Position numbers and translations under genes: made by a program. From Robiginitomaculum sp. (GTDB lineage: Bacteria; Pseudomonadota; Alphaproteobacteria; Caulobacterales; Maricaulaceae), in the NCBI GenBank assembly GCA_021776525.1, contig JAJFFT010000004.1, forward strand, positions 62,001 to 126,000: DNA of 64,000 nucleotides, read 5' to 3'. Shown piece by piece: positions 29,074-37,394 of this stretch. The first letter of the stretch is position 1; each line of letters begins with the position of its first letter. Under the pieces are notes generated by a model. It was not told the origin of the DNA, did not search any database, and worked only from the letters and a program-made list of their open reading frames with translations.

Positions 29074-30199
29074 CGGCACCCATCCAACGCAAGGGGGCGC
29101 GCAAAATTGCAGGCACAACCCGATGATGCTTTGTATCAATGCGCACATGGACGCTCATTCCAGCGCGTAAATCCGGGATGTTTTGATCGTCATCCAGCTT
29201 CAGGCGGACCGGGATACGTTGCACAACTTTGACCCAATTGCCGCTGGCATTTTGGGCCGGCAGTATAGAGAACTCTGCCCCGGTGGCCGGGTCGATGCTG
29301 ATCACATGGGCGCGGTATTCTTCATCCGGATAGGCGTCGATCCGCACTTTTGCATCTTGGCCGACCCGCATATGGGTCAGCGCGGTTTCTTTGTAATTGG
29401 CTTCGATCCACAGATTTTTGTCGGACACAATGACCATGGATGGCACACCGGCGTGTATATAATCGCCCAATACCGGCACGGAACCGGCAATGCCGGCAAT
29501 GGGGGCGCGGATTTGTGCATGCGCCAGATCATCTTTGGCCAGTTCGACCTTGGCCTGCGCACCGCGTACCCGTGGGTGGTGATGGGCGCTGGCTGTTGGG
29601 TCGCCCAATAAGGCCCGTAAAACGGCAATTTCCTGATCCTTGGAGGCCAGTCGGGATGTTGCTACGTCACGGTCGTGGACATATTCGTCCAGCGTGGCTT
29701 TGGCGACGACTTTGCGCTGTGCCAGTGTTGTGCGTCTTTGCAGTTCGCGTTTGGCAAAGGCCAGGTTTTCCTGTGCCAGTTCGCGTTCGGTAAAGCGTTG
29801 ACGGTAATTGGCCTTGGCCGCCATGATCTGGCCCAGGGCTTCATCATGAGCCGCCAGCGCCGCCTCTAAGGTTGAGCGATAGCGCTCAGTGTTAAGACTA
29901 TAGAGCAGGTCACCGGCCTCTACGTGCTGGTTGTCATGAACAGACAAAGTGGTGATGGCCCCGGATATTTCGGCGCTGATCTGGGCTTTGTCGGCCTTGA
30001 TATAGGCGTTTTGGGTCTGCATCCAGCGCCCGCCGGTGGCGTAAACCCACAGGCCGATAAAACCAAGAATTAGAATCGGCAAAACCATCAATGCCGTCCG
30101 GCGCATCTGGGCCGGGTGTATACGTTTCATAAAAGAAGGCATCAAAACACGCGGCTGTGCATCGGTATCGTCTGCATCGTGTGAGACAGGTTTGTTCAT
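29063..30199 (-). CDS. HlyD-family multidrug efflux adaptor (EmrA-like)
   Basis: The 378-aa protein has one N-terminal membrane helix (TALMVLPILILGFIGLWVYAT, split by the usual flanking residues, about 33-53). A biotinyl-lipoyl half, a long helical hairpin (about 130-215) and the second lipoyl half (AQIRAPIAGIAGSVPVLGDYI) follow. This is the EmrA type that works with 14-TM MFS pumps. It overlaps both the MarR gene (4 bp) and the MFS gene (11 bp), so all three form one operon. Confidence 0.92.
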   Translation of the reverse strand: MNKPVSHDADDTDAQPRVLMPSFMKRIHPAQMRRTALMVLPILILGFIGLWVYATGGRWMQTQNAYIKADKAQISAEISGAITTLSVHDNQHVEAGDLLYSLNTERYRSTLEAALAAHDEALGQIMAAKANYRQRFTERELAQENLAFAKRELQRRTTLAQRKVVAKATLDEYVHDRDVATSRLASKDQEIAVLRALLGDPTASAHHHPRVRGAQAKVELAKDDLAHAQIRAPIAGIAGSVPVLGDYIHAGVPSMVIVSDKNLWIEANYKETALTHMRVGQDAKVRIDAYPDEEYRAHVISIDPATGAEFSILPAQNASGNWVKVVQRIPVRLKLDDDQNIPDLRAGMSVHVRIDTKHHRVVPAILRAPLRWMGADVG

Positions 30200-30639
30200 G
30201 AGGGATTCTCAGGGGTTAAGCTGTTTTTGAACTGGACCAGCATGGCTGCTAATTGTTTTTTGTCCTGTGCGCCAAGGCCCTTTGTGGCGCCTTGCATCAA
30301 CGTCACCCCAATGGCGGTCAACTCGTCCAGCACCGGTTCAGCCTTTTGGGTCAGGTACAGTTGAAACGAGCGGCGATCATTGGGGTTTGCCCTGCGCTCG
30401 ATCAGCTGGTTTGCGGCCAATTGGTCCAAAAGACGGGTTAAGGTGATCGGCCTGATTTCCAGAATTTTGGCCATTTCTCTTTGGGTGATGCCTTGCTGGC
30501 GGTTCAGGAAAATCAGCGTGCGGTATTGGGCCTGGGTCAGGCCAAGGTGGCGCGCCTTGTCGTTAAAGGCGATGCGCAACATGCGTGCTGCATCGCTAAT
30601 GGCAAAGGCCAGATCTCTATCGTCGCTTATCTTGGACAT
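30196..30639 (-). CDS. MarR-family transcriptional regulator
   Basis: The 147-aa protein is a MarR-type winged helix: dimerising helices at both ends, recognition part QQGITQREMAKILEIRPITLTRLLDQL (two helices) and wing RRANPNDRRSFQLYLTQKA. It is the first gene of the emrAB-like operon and most likely represses it, releasing on binding of a drug. The inverted repeat at 30663-30681, just upstream, is the probable operator. Confidence 0.92.
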   Translation of the reverse strand: MSKISDDRDLAFAISDAARMLRIAFNDKARHLGLTQAQYRTLIFLNRQQGITQREMAKILEIRPITLTRLLDQLAANQLIERRANPNDRRSFQLYLTQKAEPVLDELTAIGVTLMQGATKGLGAQDKKQLAAMLVQFKNSLTPENPS

Positions 30640-30662
30640 ACGTTTTTATACACTGTACCTCA

Positions 30663-30681
30663 TAGTAAGCAATGCGTACTA
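30663..30681. promoter_or_regulatory. Probable MarR operator (TAGTA-N9-TACTA)
   Basis: The inverted repeat TAGTAAGCAATGCGTACTA lies 24 bp upstream of the marR-type start. Size and symmetry fit a MarR dimer site overlapping the promoter. Confidence 0.6.
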
Positions 30682-30706
30682 TTAAAATTCAAACGCATGA
30701 TAAAAC

Positions 30707-30730
30707 AAAAAAACGGCCCGCTGAGGGCCG
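30707..30730 (-). terminator. Terminator of the che operon
   Basis: Read on the minus strand, the stem CGGCCC/GGGCCG (loop TCAGC) is followed by TTTTTTTG. It lies 28 bp beyond the cheR stop and ends the chemotaxis transcript before the marR promoter region. Confidence 0.8.
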
Positions 30731-30757
30731 CTTTTCCATGTTAAATTTTTGTTTTGG

Positions 30758-31591
30758 TCAGGCGACTTTGGCGATCGCCTTGTCTTTGCGGACATAAAGA
30801 CCACGTTTGCCCGGAACCGGTGTGAAGGCATCTGTCAGGCCCATCACCGTTTCAGCGGCACCCAGAAACAAATACCCGTCCGGAGCCAGGCACTGGGCCA
30901 GCCGATTCAAAATGTCGGACTTGGTTTCCTGATCAAAATAAATCAGCACGTTTCGGCAAAACACCACATCAAACTGGCCAAGGGCCCGAAAATTGTCCAG
31001 CAGGTTGTATTTTCGAAAGGTGATGTGTTGTTGCAGATTGGGGTCAATTTTCCATAGATCATCAGATTTCTGAAAATATTTGACCATCAACTGCACCGGC
31101 AAACCACGTTGCACTTCGAACTGGGAATACAGTCCGGCCTTGGCCTTTTGCAGCACCTTGTCAGAAATATCGGTGGCCAAAATGCTGCTGGTCACGCCTT
31201 TCATCTTGGCGGCGTTTTCGCGCAGGATCATGGCCAGCGAGTATGGTTCCTGGCCGGTTGATGCGGCGGCGCACCAGATTTTGATCTTTGACCCCGGACG
31301 ACGATTGTCGGCCATGTGGGGGATAACTTCGCTTTTGAACAGGTCAAACGGCGTGCTGTCGCGAAAGAAAAACGTCTCATTTGTGGTCATGGCTTCGGTC
31401 ACCATGGCGTTCAGACGTTCATCATTACGGGTCCGCATGGTTTGTACCAACGCATCAACCGAGGCATAGCCCTCTTTGCGGGCGATGGGGCCCAGACGAC
31501 TGTCCAGCAAATAGCCTTTGTCGGCCGCCAACACATGGCCGGAACGCTTTTTCAGCATCTCAACCAAAAATGTAAAGTCCTGACTATTCAT
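30758..31591 (-). CDS. cheR: Chemotaxis protein methyltransferase CheR
   Basis: The 277-aa enzyme methylates glutamates of chemoreceptors with SAM. It has the CheR N-terminal helical domain and the SAM motif IKIWCAAASTGQEPYSLAM, followed by FDVVFCRNVLIYFDQ. ATG 31591 overlaps the cheB stop as ATGA, which gives the natural start MNSQDFTFLV. An in-frame ATG farther up, within cheB, is not used. It is the last gene of cheA-cheW-cheY-cheB-cheR. Confidence 0.95.
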   Translation of the reverse strand: MNSQDFTFLVEMLKKRSGHVLAADKGYLLDSRLGPIARKEGYASVDALVQTMRTRNDERLNAMVTEAMTTNETFFFRDSTPFDLFKSEVIPHMADNRRPGSKIKIWCAAASTGQEPYSLAMILRENAAKMKGVTSSILATDISDKVLQKAKAGLYSQFEVQRGLPVQLMVKYFQKSDDLWKIDPNLQQHITFRKYNLLDNFRALGQFDVVFCRNVLIYFDQETKSDILNRLAQCLAPDGYLFLGAAETVMGLTDAFTPVPGKRGLYVRKDKAIAKVA

Positions 31592-32712
31592 TTTTGATTC
31601 CCCCCACTGACGATATTCATAATTGTTGATCCTATCTGGTTTATAGGTTTGATTTGTTCGGCGAAGCCTGCCTGTACAATGGACCCAGGCATGCCCCAAA
31701 CGACTGAGCTTGCCTCGTCCTGTGCAATAATTTGTGCCCCGGCCTCGACCATATCCTTCGCGCCATCGCGGCCATCATGGCCCATGCCAGTCAGCACCAC
31801 GCCAAGCGCGGCATTGCCATAGACTTCGGCGGCGCTGCGAAACAAGGGGTCAACCGCCGGGCGGCAGTAATTTTCCTGGGGCCGTTGGTCCAATCCGATG
31901 ACGATGCTGCTGCCATTGCGGCGCACGGTCATATGAAAATCACCCGGTGCAACATAAATGCCATCTGGTTTGACAGGCATGCCGTCACGCCCTTCGATGA
32001 CTGGCTTGCGGGCATTTTTCGTCAGATGCTCGGCCAGAACAGCGGTAAAAGCTTTGGGCATATGCTGGGTGATAAACACCGGGATCTTGATTTTGGGGCC
32101 AATGACCGTGATCACATCGCGCAGGGCTTGGGGGCCACCGGTTGATGAACCGATAAACAACGCCTTGGGTATCGGGCGCGGTCCTTTGGCCAGTTTTTTG
32201 ATGCGCGGTGCAACACGTGCCGGCGGCGCTTTGGGGCGGGCCATGGCCGGTCTTATTCTGCGCCCGGCTTCGCCCAGCGCACGTACTTTGGCGATCAGGT
32301 CTTTTTGAAAGTCTTTGGCACTGGCCAACGAGCTGGATTCAGGCTTGGGGATATAGTCGGCGGCGCCATTGGACAGGGCGCGCAAGGTAATATCGGCATT
32401 ACGGTGCGTCAGAGTCGAGGCCATCACCACTTTGGCCTTGGGGGCGGCTTTGAGAATTTGCGGCAAGGCGGCCAGGCCATCAAGGCGCGGCATTTCCACG
32501 TCCAGAATAACCACATCAGGCTGGTGTTCGGCAGCCATTTTAATGGCCATTATGCCGTCCGAGGCCTTGGCGATAATCTCAATGCCGTCTTCCTCGCCCA
32601 ACCAGCGGGTGATCAGACCACGGACCACCGCCGAATCGTCAGTGATCATCACGCGAATGACATCACTGGGCCGACCGGCCGGTCGAGATATGCCAGGGGT
32701 GTTCAAAGTCAT
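31588..32712 (-). CDS. cheB: Chemotaxis methylesterase/response regulator CheB
   Basis: The 374-aa protein has an N-terminal receiver (phospho-acceptor D71 in VVILDVEMPRLDG) and a C-terminal methylesterase domain. The catalytic triad is visible as Ser in IGSSTGGPQAL, His in ITQHMPKAFT and Asp in GMGHDGRDG. It removes methyl groups added by CheR. A lysine/arginine- and proline-rich linker (about 145-185) joins the domains. It overlaps cheY by 4 bp and cheR by 4 bp. Confidence 0.96.
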   Translation of the reverse strand: MTLNTPGISRPAGRPSDVIRVMITDDSAVVRGLITRWLGEEDGIEIIAKASDGIMAIKMAAEHQPDVVILDVEMPRLDGLAALPQILKAAPKAKVVMASTLTHRNADITLRALSNGAADYIPKPESSSLASAKDFQKDLIAKVRALGEAGRRIRPAMARPKAPPARVAPRIKKLAKGPRPIPKALFIGSSTGGPQALRDVITVIGPKIKIPVFITQHMPKAFTAVLAEHLTKNARKPVIEGRDGMPVKPDGIYVAPGDFHMTVRRNGSSIVIGLDQRPQENYCRPAVDPLFRSAAEVYGNAALGVVLTGMGHDGRDGAKDMVEAGAQIIAQDEASSVVWGMPGSIVQAGFAEQIKPINQIGSTIMNIVSGGNQK

Positions 32713-33086
32713 GCTTGCGCCGCTACCAGTCCAACTTGTTCAAACTTAGAGCTGAGAATTTCGCCATCAAACGGCTTCATAATGTATTCATTGGCGCCGG
32801 CGTTAAGGGCTTCGGTGATATGCCCCATGTCGTTTTCTGTCGTACAGAATACAACAATCGGTGCATCGCCGCCGTCTTCCTTGCGCAGCGCCCGCAGAAA
32901 ATCAATGCCGCTCATAATGGGCATGTTCCAGTCCAGCAAAATAGCGTCCGGCATGACTTTGCGGCATTGTTCCAATGCCTGTTGGCCATCCGCGGCTTCT
33001 TCGCACGCAAATTGCATATCTTCGAGAATACGGCGCGCCACTTTTCGGATAACGCGACTATCATCTACAACAAGACAATTTTTCAT
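32709..33086 (-). CDS. cheY: Chemotaxis response regulator CheY
   Basis: The 125-aa single-domain receiver has the acidic pair VVDDS, phospho-acceptor D52 (AILLDWNMPIMSG), T in VVFCTT and K in IMKPFDG. Phosphorylated by CheA, it should bind the motor switch (FliM/FliN/FliG). It is located between cheW and cheB. Confidence 0.95.
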   Translation of the reverse strand: MKNCLVVDDSRVIRKVARRILEDMQFACEEAADGQQALEQCRKVMPDAILLDWNMPIMSGIDFLRALRKEDGGDAPIVVFCTTENDMGHITEALNAGANEYIMKPFDGEILSSKFEQVGLVAAQA

Positions 33087-33118
33087 ACCATTAGTCCTCT
33101 TCTGCCCCGTGATGAAAC

Positions 33119-33604
33119 TCAGGCGGCGAGTGTTTCTGTTGCGCCAATGTTGAGCATTTTTTCAATGTCCAGAATGATCAGCAACCGACCATCCAGACGA
33201 TAAATACCGCGCGAGACGGCCTGCCATACCGGATCAATATTGCTGGGCAGGGGCTCGCGTTCCTGTTCCGCAAGGCGAAGAACCTCGCCAACGCGATCAA
33301 TGATCAATCCATAGGATTCAGTGCCGATTTCGACGCCTATGGCCATATCCTGATGATTATCGTCTTCGGGCTTGGGTAGCCCCAGGCGATCCCGCGCATC
33401 AATGGCGGTGACGATCCGGCCACGCAAATTCAAGACGCCTTTGACCTCTGGTGGTGCCATGGGCACAACGGTCAGGGAATGCGGCTGAAACACATCGTGG
33501 ATGCTGGTGACTTCTATGCCAAACAACTGATCGGCAATTTCTACGGTCACATACTCACGGGTGTTTTCATCAATATGGATGTGTTGGTCATTCGCAGTGC
33601 TCAT
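33119..33604 (-). CDS. cheW: Chemotaxis coupling protein CheW
   Basis: The 161-aa protein is a single CheW/SH3-like domain (YVTVEIADQLFGIEVTSIHDV, then PPEVKGVLNLRGRIVTAIDARDRLG, then GLIIDRVGEVLRL), each a family landmark. It couples receptors to CheA. It overlaps the end of cheA by 4 bp. Confidence 0.95.
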   Translation of the reverse strand: MSTANDQHIHIDENTREYVTVEIADQLFGIEVTSIHDVFQPHSLTVVPMAPPEVKGVLNLRGRIVTAIDARDRLGLPKPEDDNHQDMAIGVEIGTESYGLIIDRVGEVLRLAEQEREPLPSNIDPVWQAVSRGIYRLDGRLLIILDIEKMLNIGATETLAA

Positions 33605-36351
33605 GCCGCTTCTCCGTGGGTTTGCAGAACGTAATCAATGGTTGAAATCAGCGATTCCCGATCGGCTTTGCGGACAATATCCGTAAAGGCGTCTGTGGCC
33701 CCCATGCGATCAAGATCATTCTGGCCCATGGCCGACAGGGCCAGGCGTGGAATGGCTGACCAGTTCTCGTCTTTGGCCAGTTTGGTGGCAAAGGCGACGC
33801 CGGTTTCGTCGGGCATTTCAATGTCTGAAACGATGACATCAAAATCAGCGCCTTTATCATTCAACGTCCAGGCTTCGGCGGCGCTGCCAACGGCGGTCAC
33901 TTCATAACCGGCCGCGGCCAGCAATGGGGCAACCATATTGCGGAAGAAAGCATTATCATCGACCAACAAAATCCGTTGTTTTTGCGGGATCTCGGCTTCC
34001 TTGTCTTTATGGGCGTTTTCAAACCAGTCATGATAGGCGGTGGTCAGATAATGACCCACATCAATCACTTCAGTGGCTTTGCCTTTAAGGACAGCAGCAC
34101 CGATAATCCCCGGCGTGCCGGCATTTTTCTCGATGTTCAGAACTTCTTCGACAATGTCGACGATGACATCAACCACCAGACCGACAGAGCGCCCGTGATC
34201 CGTAAACACCAGAACCGGCTGGCGTTCGTTTTCTTCCAGCGGCGCATAACCACCGATCTGAACCAGCGGCATCAGACCGCCGCGATATTGCACCAATTGC
34301 TCGCCATCAACGTTTTCAATGGTGGCGGTGTCAATTTCTTCAAGGCGGGTCACCAGGCTAAGCGGTACCGCTTTGGGTTCATCCCCACCGGCATTGAACA
34401 ACAACATGGCCGTCAGGTCTTCGGTGTGTTGGGTGGACACTTCTTTATCAGAAGAGGACACGTCATTATCCTTGCTTAAGTTAACGGCCTTGGCGATGCC
34501 GTTGGGATCAATGATCATAATCACCGTGCCGTCGCCCAATATGGTGTTGCCAGAGAAGGCGGTAATACCGCTCAAGACCTTGGCCAACGGTTTGACGACA
34601 ATTTCCTCGGTGTCGAACACATTGTCGACAACCACGCCAAAGCGTTGATCGCCAACTGTCATGACAACGACAAAGGCGTTGTCAGACGTTTTTTCGGTTT
34701 GCGGAATGCCCAGAATGTCTGCCAGATCAATCAACGGCAATAATGTGTCGCGCAGGCGCAGAACACGGGTATCATGTATGACTTCGACCCGGTGTTCACC
34801 GTCCTGTGTGGTGCGAACCAGTTCCAGAACAGACAATTGCGGAATGGCAAAACGGCTTTCGGCCACTTCGACAATCAGGGCCGAGACAATGGCCAGGGTC
34901 AGCGGAATTTTGATGGTAAAGGTTGTGCCTTCGCCATCAATAGAGAGAAGATCAATGGTACCGCCGATTTGCTCAATGTTATTGCGGACCACATCCATGC
35001 CGACACCGCGACCAGAGATTGAGGTGACTTCCTTGGCGGTCGACAGTCCGGCCGCAAAAACCAGACGGTGAATCTGGTTTTCGGTCATGCTTTCGGCTTC
35101 AGCATCCGTAATGATGCCGTTTTCCATGGCCTTGCGTTTAATTTTTGAAGTCGGTAGACCAGCGCCATCATCTTGAATTTCAATGACAATATGGCCGCCT
35201 TCATGATAGGCGCGCAGATGAATTTGACCGGCTTCGGGCTTGTTGGCGGTGATCCGGACATCGGTCGGCTCCAGACCGTGATCACAGGAATTACGGACCA
35301 TATGGGTCAGCGGATCGCGGATCAGTTCCAGCACCTGGCGGTCCAGCTCGGTGTTTTCACCCTCCATATGGAGTTCAATTTTCTTGCCCACGGCCTTGGC
35401 GCTGTCCCGAACAATACGTGGCAGTTTTTTCCAGGCGCTGCCAATCGGCTGCATGCGGGTTTTCATTACCCCGTCCTGTAATTCAGCGGTGACGCTGGAC
35501 AGGCGTTGCAGGGGCACTTTAATCTCTGTGTCGCCCATGCCGCGCACCATTTGCAACAGCTGGTTACGGGTCAGGACCAGTTCCGACACCATGGTCATAA
35601 GGTCTTCAAGAACATCAACATTTACGCGGATGGATTGCGACACCAGAGAAACCTCGACACTGGGTTTCTTGGCGGCTTTTTCGGCTTCTTCTTTTTGTTT
35701 TTTCTCTTCAGCCAGTTTAGTTTTTTCGGCCTCAGCCGCTAATTGTTCCAGATCCGGGCCGTCTGCCTCCATAAAGGCGCGTTCCAGATCTGCCAGCGAA
35801 ACTTCGCCGGGGCGCAAAGGCCGGTCCAGGTCGGTATCATAGTTTTCGTCGCTGTTTTCTTCTGCCGCCGGGGCGGTTTCTGCGGGCGCCTCTTCTGCAA
35901 CAATTTCGGGTGCGGGGTCTTGGGCAACAGGGTCTTGGGCGACCGGTGCCGCAGGTGCGTCTGCGGGCTCCATTTTGCCTTCGGACGCGGCCACCAATAG
36001 AGCGATCATGGGGGCGTCGTCGCCATCAGGTTCGCTTTGGGTTGAGCCAAGATGTGCCAGAATTTCTTTGAGCTGGTCGATGGATTCGAGAATCAGCGTC
36101 ACAGTGTCAGAGTTCGGCACCAGAGCCTTGTCTCTATATTTACCTAAAAGGGTTTCGCCGGCATGGGCCAGAGCCTCCAGCCGTGGCAGGCCCAAAAACC
36201 CGCATGTCCCTTTAATGGTGTGAACCAGCCGGAATATATTGTTGAGCGTTTCCTCATCATTGGGGTTTTGCTCAAACTTGACCAACTCTGAGTCTACGGT
36301 TTCCAAACTTTCCGCAGTTTCGGTCAAAAACTCTTCTAATAGATCATCCAT
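33601..36351 (-). CDS. cheA: Hybrid chemotaxis histidine kinase CheA with two CheW-like domains and a receiver
   Basis: The 916-aa kinase starts at ATG 36351 (MDDLLEEFLTE). Domains in order: Hpt with phospho-His H44 (RLVHTIKGTCGFLG), an acidic Ala/Glu/Pro linker (130-250), dimerisation/HATPase (ELIRDPLTHMVRNSCDHGLE, DDGAGL, GRGVGMDVVRNNI), CheW-like domain 1 (about 525-660), CheW-like domain 2 (about 680-780) and a C-terminal receiver (RILLVDDNAFFR with D in VIVSDIEMP). Two CheW-like domains plus a receiver go beyond the E. coli layout. No obvious P2 domain is seen in the linker. It heads the operon. Confidence 0.95.
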   Translation of the reverse strand: MDDLLEEFLTETAESLETVDSELVKFEQNPNDEETLNNIFRLVHTIKGTCGFLGLPRLEALAHAGETLLGKYRDKALVPNSDTVTLILESIDQLKEILAHLGSTQSEPDGDDAPMIALLVAASEGKMEPADAPAAPVAQDPVAQDPAPEIVAEEAPAETAPAAEENSDENYDTDLDRPLRPGEVSLADLERAFMEADGPDLEQLAAEAEKTKLAEEKKQKEEAEKAAKKPSVEVSLVSQSIRVNVDVLEDLMTMVSELVLTRNQLLQMVRGMGDTEIKVPLQRLSSVTAELQDGVMKTRMQPIGSAWKKLPRIVRDSAKAVGKKIELHMEGENTELDRQVLELIRDPLTHMVRNSCDHGLEPTDVRITANKPEAGQIHLRAYHEGGHIVIEIQDDGAGLPTSKIKRKAMENGIITDAEAESMTENQIHRLVFAAGLSTAKEVTSISGRGVGMDVVRNNIEQIGGTIDLLSIDGEGTTFTIKIPLTLAIVSALIVEVAESRFAIPQLSVLELVRTTQDGEHRVEVIHDTRVLRLRDTLLPLIDLADILGIPQTEKTSDNAFVVVMTVGDQRFGVVVDNVFDTEEIVVKPLAKVLSGITAFSGNTILGDGTVIMIIDPNGIAKAVNLSKDNDVSSSDKEVSTQHTEDLTAMLLFNAGGDEPKAVPLSLVTRLEEIDTATIENVDGEQLVQYRGGLMPLVQIGGYAPLEENERQPVLVFTDHGRSVGLVVDVIVDIVEEVLNIEKNAGTPGIIGAAVLKGKATEVIDVGHYLTTAYHDWFENAHKDKEAEIPQKQRILLVDDNAFFRNMVAPLLAAAGYEVTAVGSAAEAWTLNDKGADFDVIVSDIEMPDETGVAFATKLAKDENWSAIPRLALSAMGQNDLDRMGATDAFTDIVRKADRESLISTIDYVLQTHGEAA

Positions 36352-36398
36352 CTTTATGCTCCCCCAGGGGCAGTGTTTTTTCCCAGGTGGTGCTATCA

Positions 36399-36415
36399 TT
36401 AACCGGAGTGGTTAA
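36399..36415. promoter_or_regulatory. Inverted repeat TTAACC-N5-GGTTAA upstream of cheA
   Basis: A perfect 6-bp inverted repeat lies 48 bp before the cheA start. It contains TTAA halves like a CtrA site, but with N9 between them instead of N7. It may be an operator between chpT and cheA. Confidence 0.45.
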
Positions 36416-36448
36416 GGGGGTGCTAAGGCTTGCTTCAATTCTTAAAAA

Positions 36449-37141
36449 TTATACAGCCTCTGCGCGAGTCCCGATCATATCGGGCGCAGCCTCGGCGGTT
36501 AACGACATAAATTCCACACCATCGTCCAAGGTACGGGCCTCGGTCCGCCCACCCAGCGAGCGCGCAATCAGACCTGTATAGAAGGGCTGGATCGAGCGGC
36601 CATCATAGCCATTTTCCATGGGCGCGCCGTCCAGTGCTGTGCTGACAGTTGGCAGAAGCTTGCTCATTCCGCCGCGTACGCTGACCCGCATTCGGGCTGC
36701 TGATGCGGCTTCAATGTGGACTTCGCCGCCGCGCAAACCCGCCTCAATACCCAATATAACCATATTCAGCAGCAGCCGGGCCGCCGTCTTTGACAAATGT
36801 GACGCCGTGACTTTCCAGATCACTTCGGATCGTGCCGACGCAAAGGCTCCCATGACCAGACGTTCCAGTTCGCGGGTTTCCACCAGGCCCGGTGCCGATG
36901 TTCCGGCACCAAAAGCCAGACGTGCAAATTCCAGTTTTGCTGAGGCTTGTCCAGCCGAGAGATGCAACAGCTTCAAGGCTTCATCGCGCATGTCTGCGGC
37001 GCTTTCGTCTTCCATAACCTCTAATGCGGTATTGATGGCGCTGACCGGTGCGACCAGATCATGGCATAAGCGGGCGCACAATAAAGCGGCTAGGTCTTCG
37101 GCAGGCATGTTAAACGGCGCGGTCATCTCGGTCATGGTCAT
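36449..37141 (-). CDS. chpT: Histidine phosphotransferase ChpT
   Basis: The 230-aa protein matches ChpT, the phosphotransferase that passes phosphate from CckA to CtrA and CpdR. The phospho-acceptor is H27 in ALLCARLCHDLVAPVSAI, followed by the helical hairpin (EVMEDESAADMRDEALKLL). A degenerate HATPase-like C-terminal domain follows (KTAARLLLNMVILGIEAGLRGG). It lies upstream of cheA in the same direction. Its partner ctrA is 9 kb away in this window; cckA is not present. Confidence 0.9.
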   Translation of the reverse strand: MTMTEMTAPFNMPAEDLAALLCARLCHDLVAPVSAINTALEVMEDESAADMRDEALKLLHLSAGQASAKLEFARLAFGAGTSAPGLVETRELERLVMGAFASARSEVIWKVTASHLSKTAARLLLNMVILGIEAGLRGGEVHIEAASAARMRVSVRGGMSKLLPTVSTALDGAPMENGYDGRSIQPFYTGLIARSLGGRTEARTLDDGVEFMSLTAEAAPDMIGTRAEAV

Positions 37142-37290
37142 ACTCGTGCTGATTCGAAATTATACCCCAAATGGGTCTTGGGGCCAGAATGCAATCAGAG
37201 CCTTACCATCTGATGAATGGTATCTTGTGATACTCTCATTACGGATGCATAGCCGGTTTGGCTGCACCCAAATGGCGAGAAGACTTGGAT

Positions 37291-37310
37291 TTGCCGCATT
37301 GATGCGGCAA
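37291..37310. repeat. Short perfect hairpin in the chpT/M23 gap
   Basis: TTGCCGCAT and ATGCGGCAA form a 9-bp stem with a 2-nt loop. There is no T-tract, so it is more likely a protein-binding or structural element than a terminator. It lies 85 bp upstream of the peptidase gene. Confidence 0.4.
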
Positions 37311-37394
37311 AATATGTGCACAACACGATAATGCTCAGACTTATTTAACCTGCCTCGCATTCACTGCGGCTAGGAAGATCAGTCTTTTACGGGG

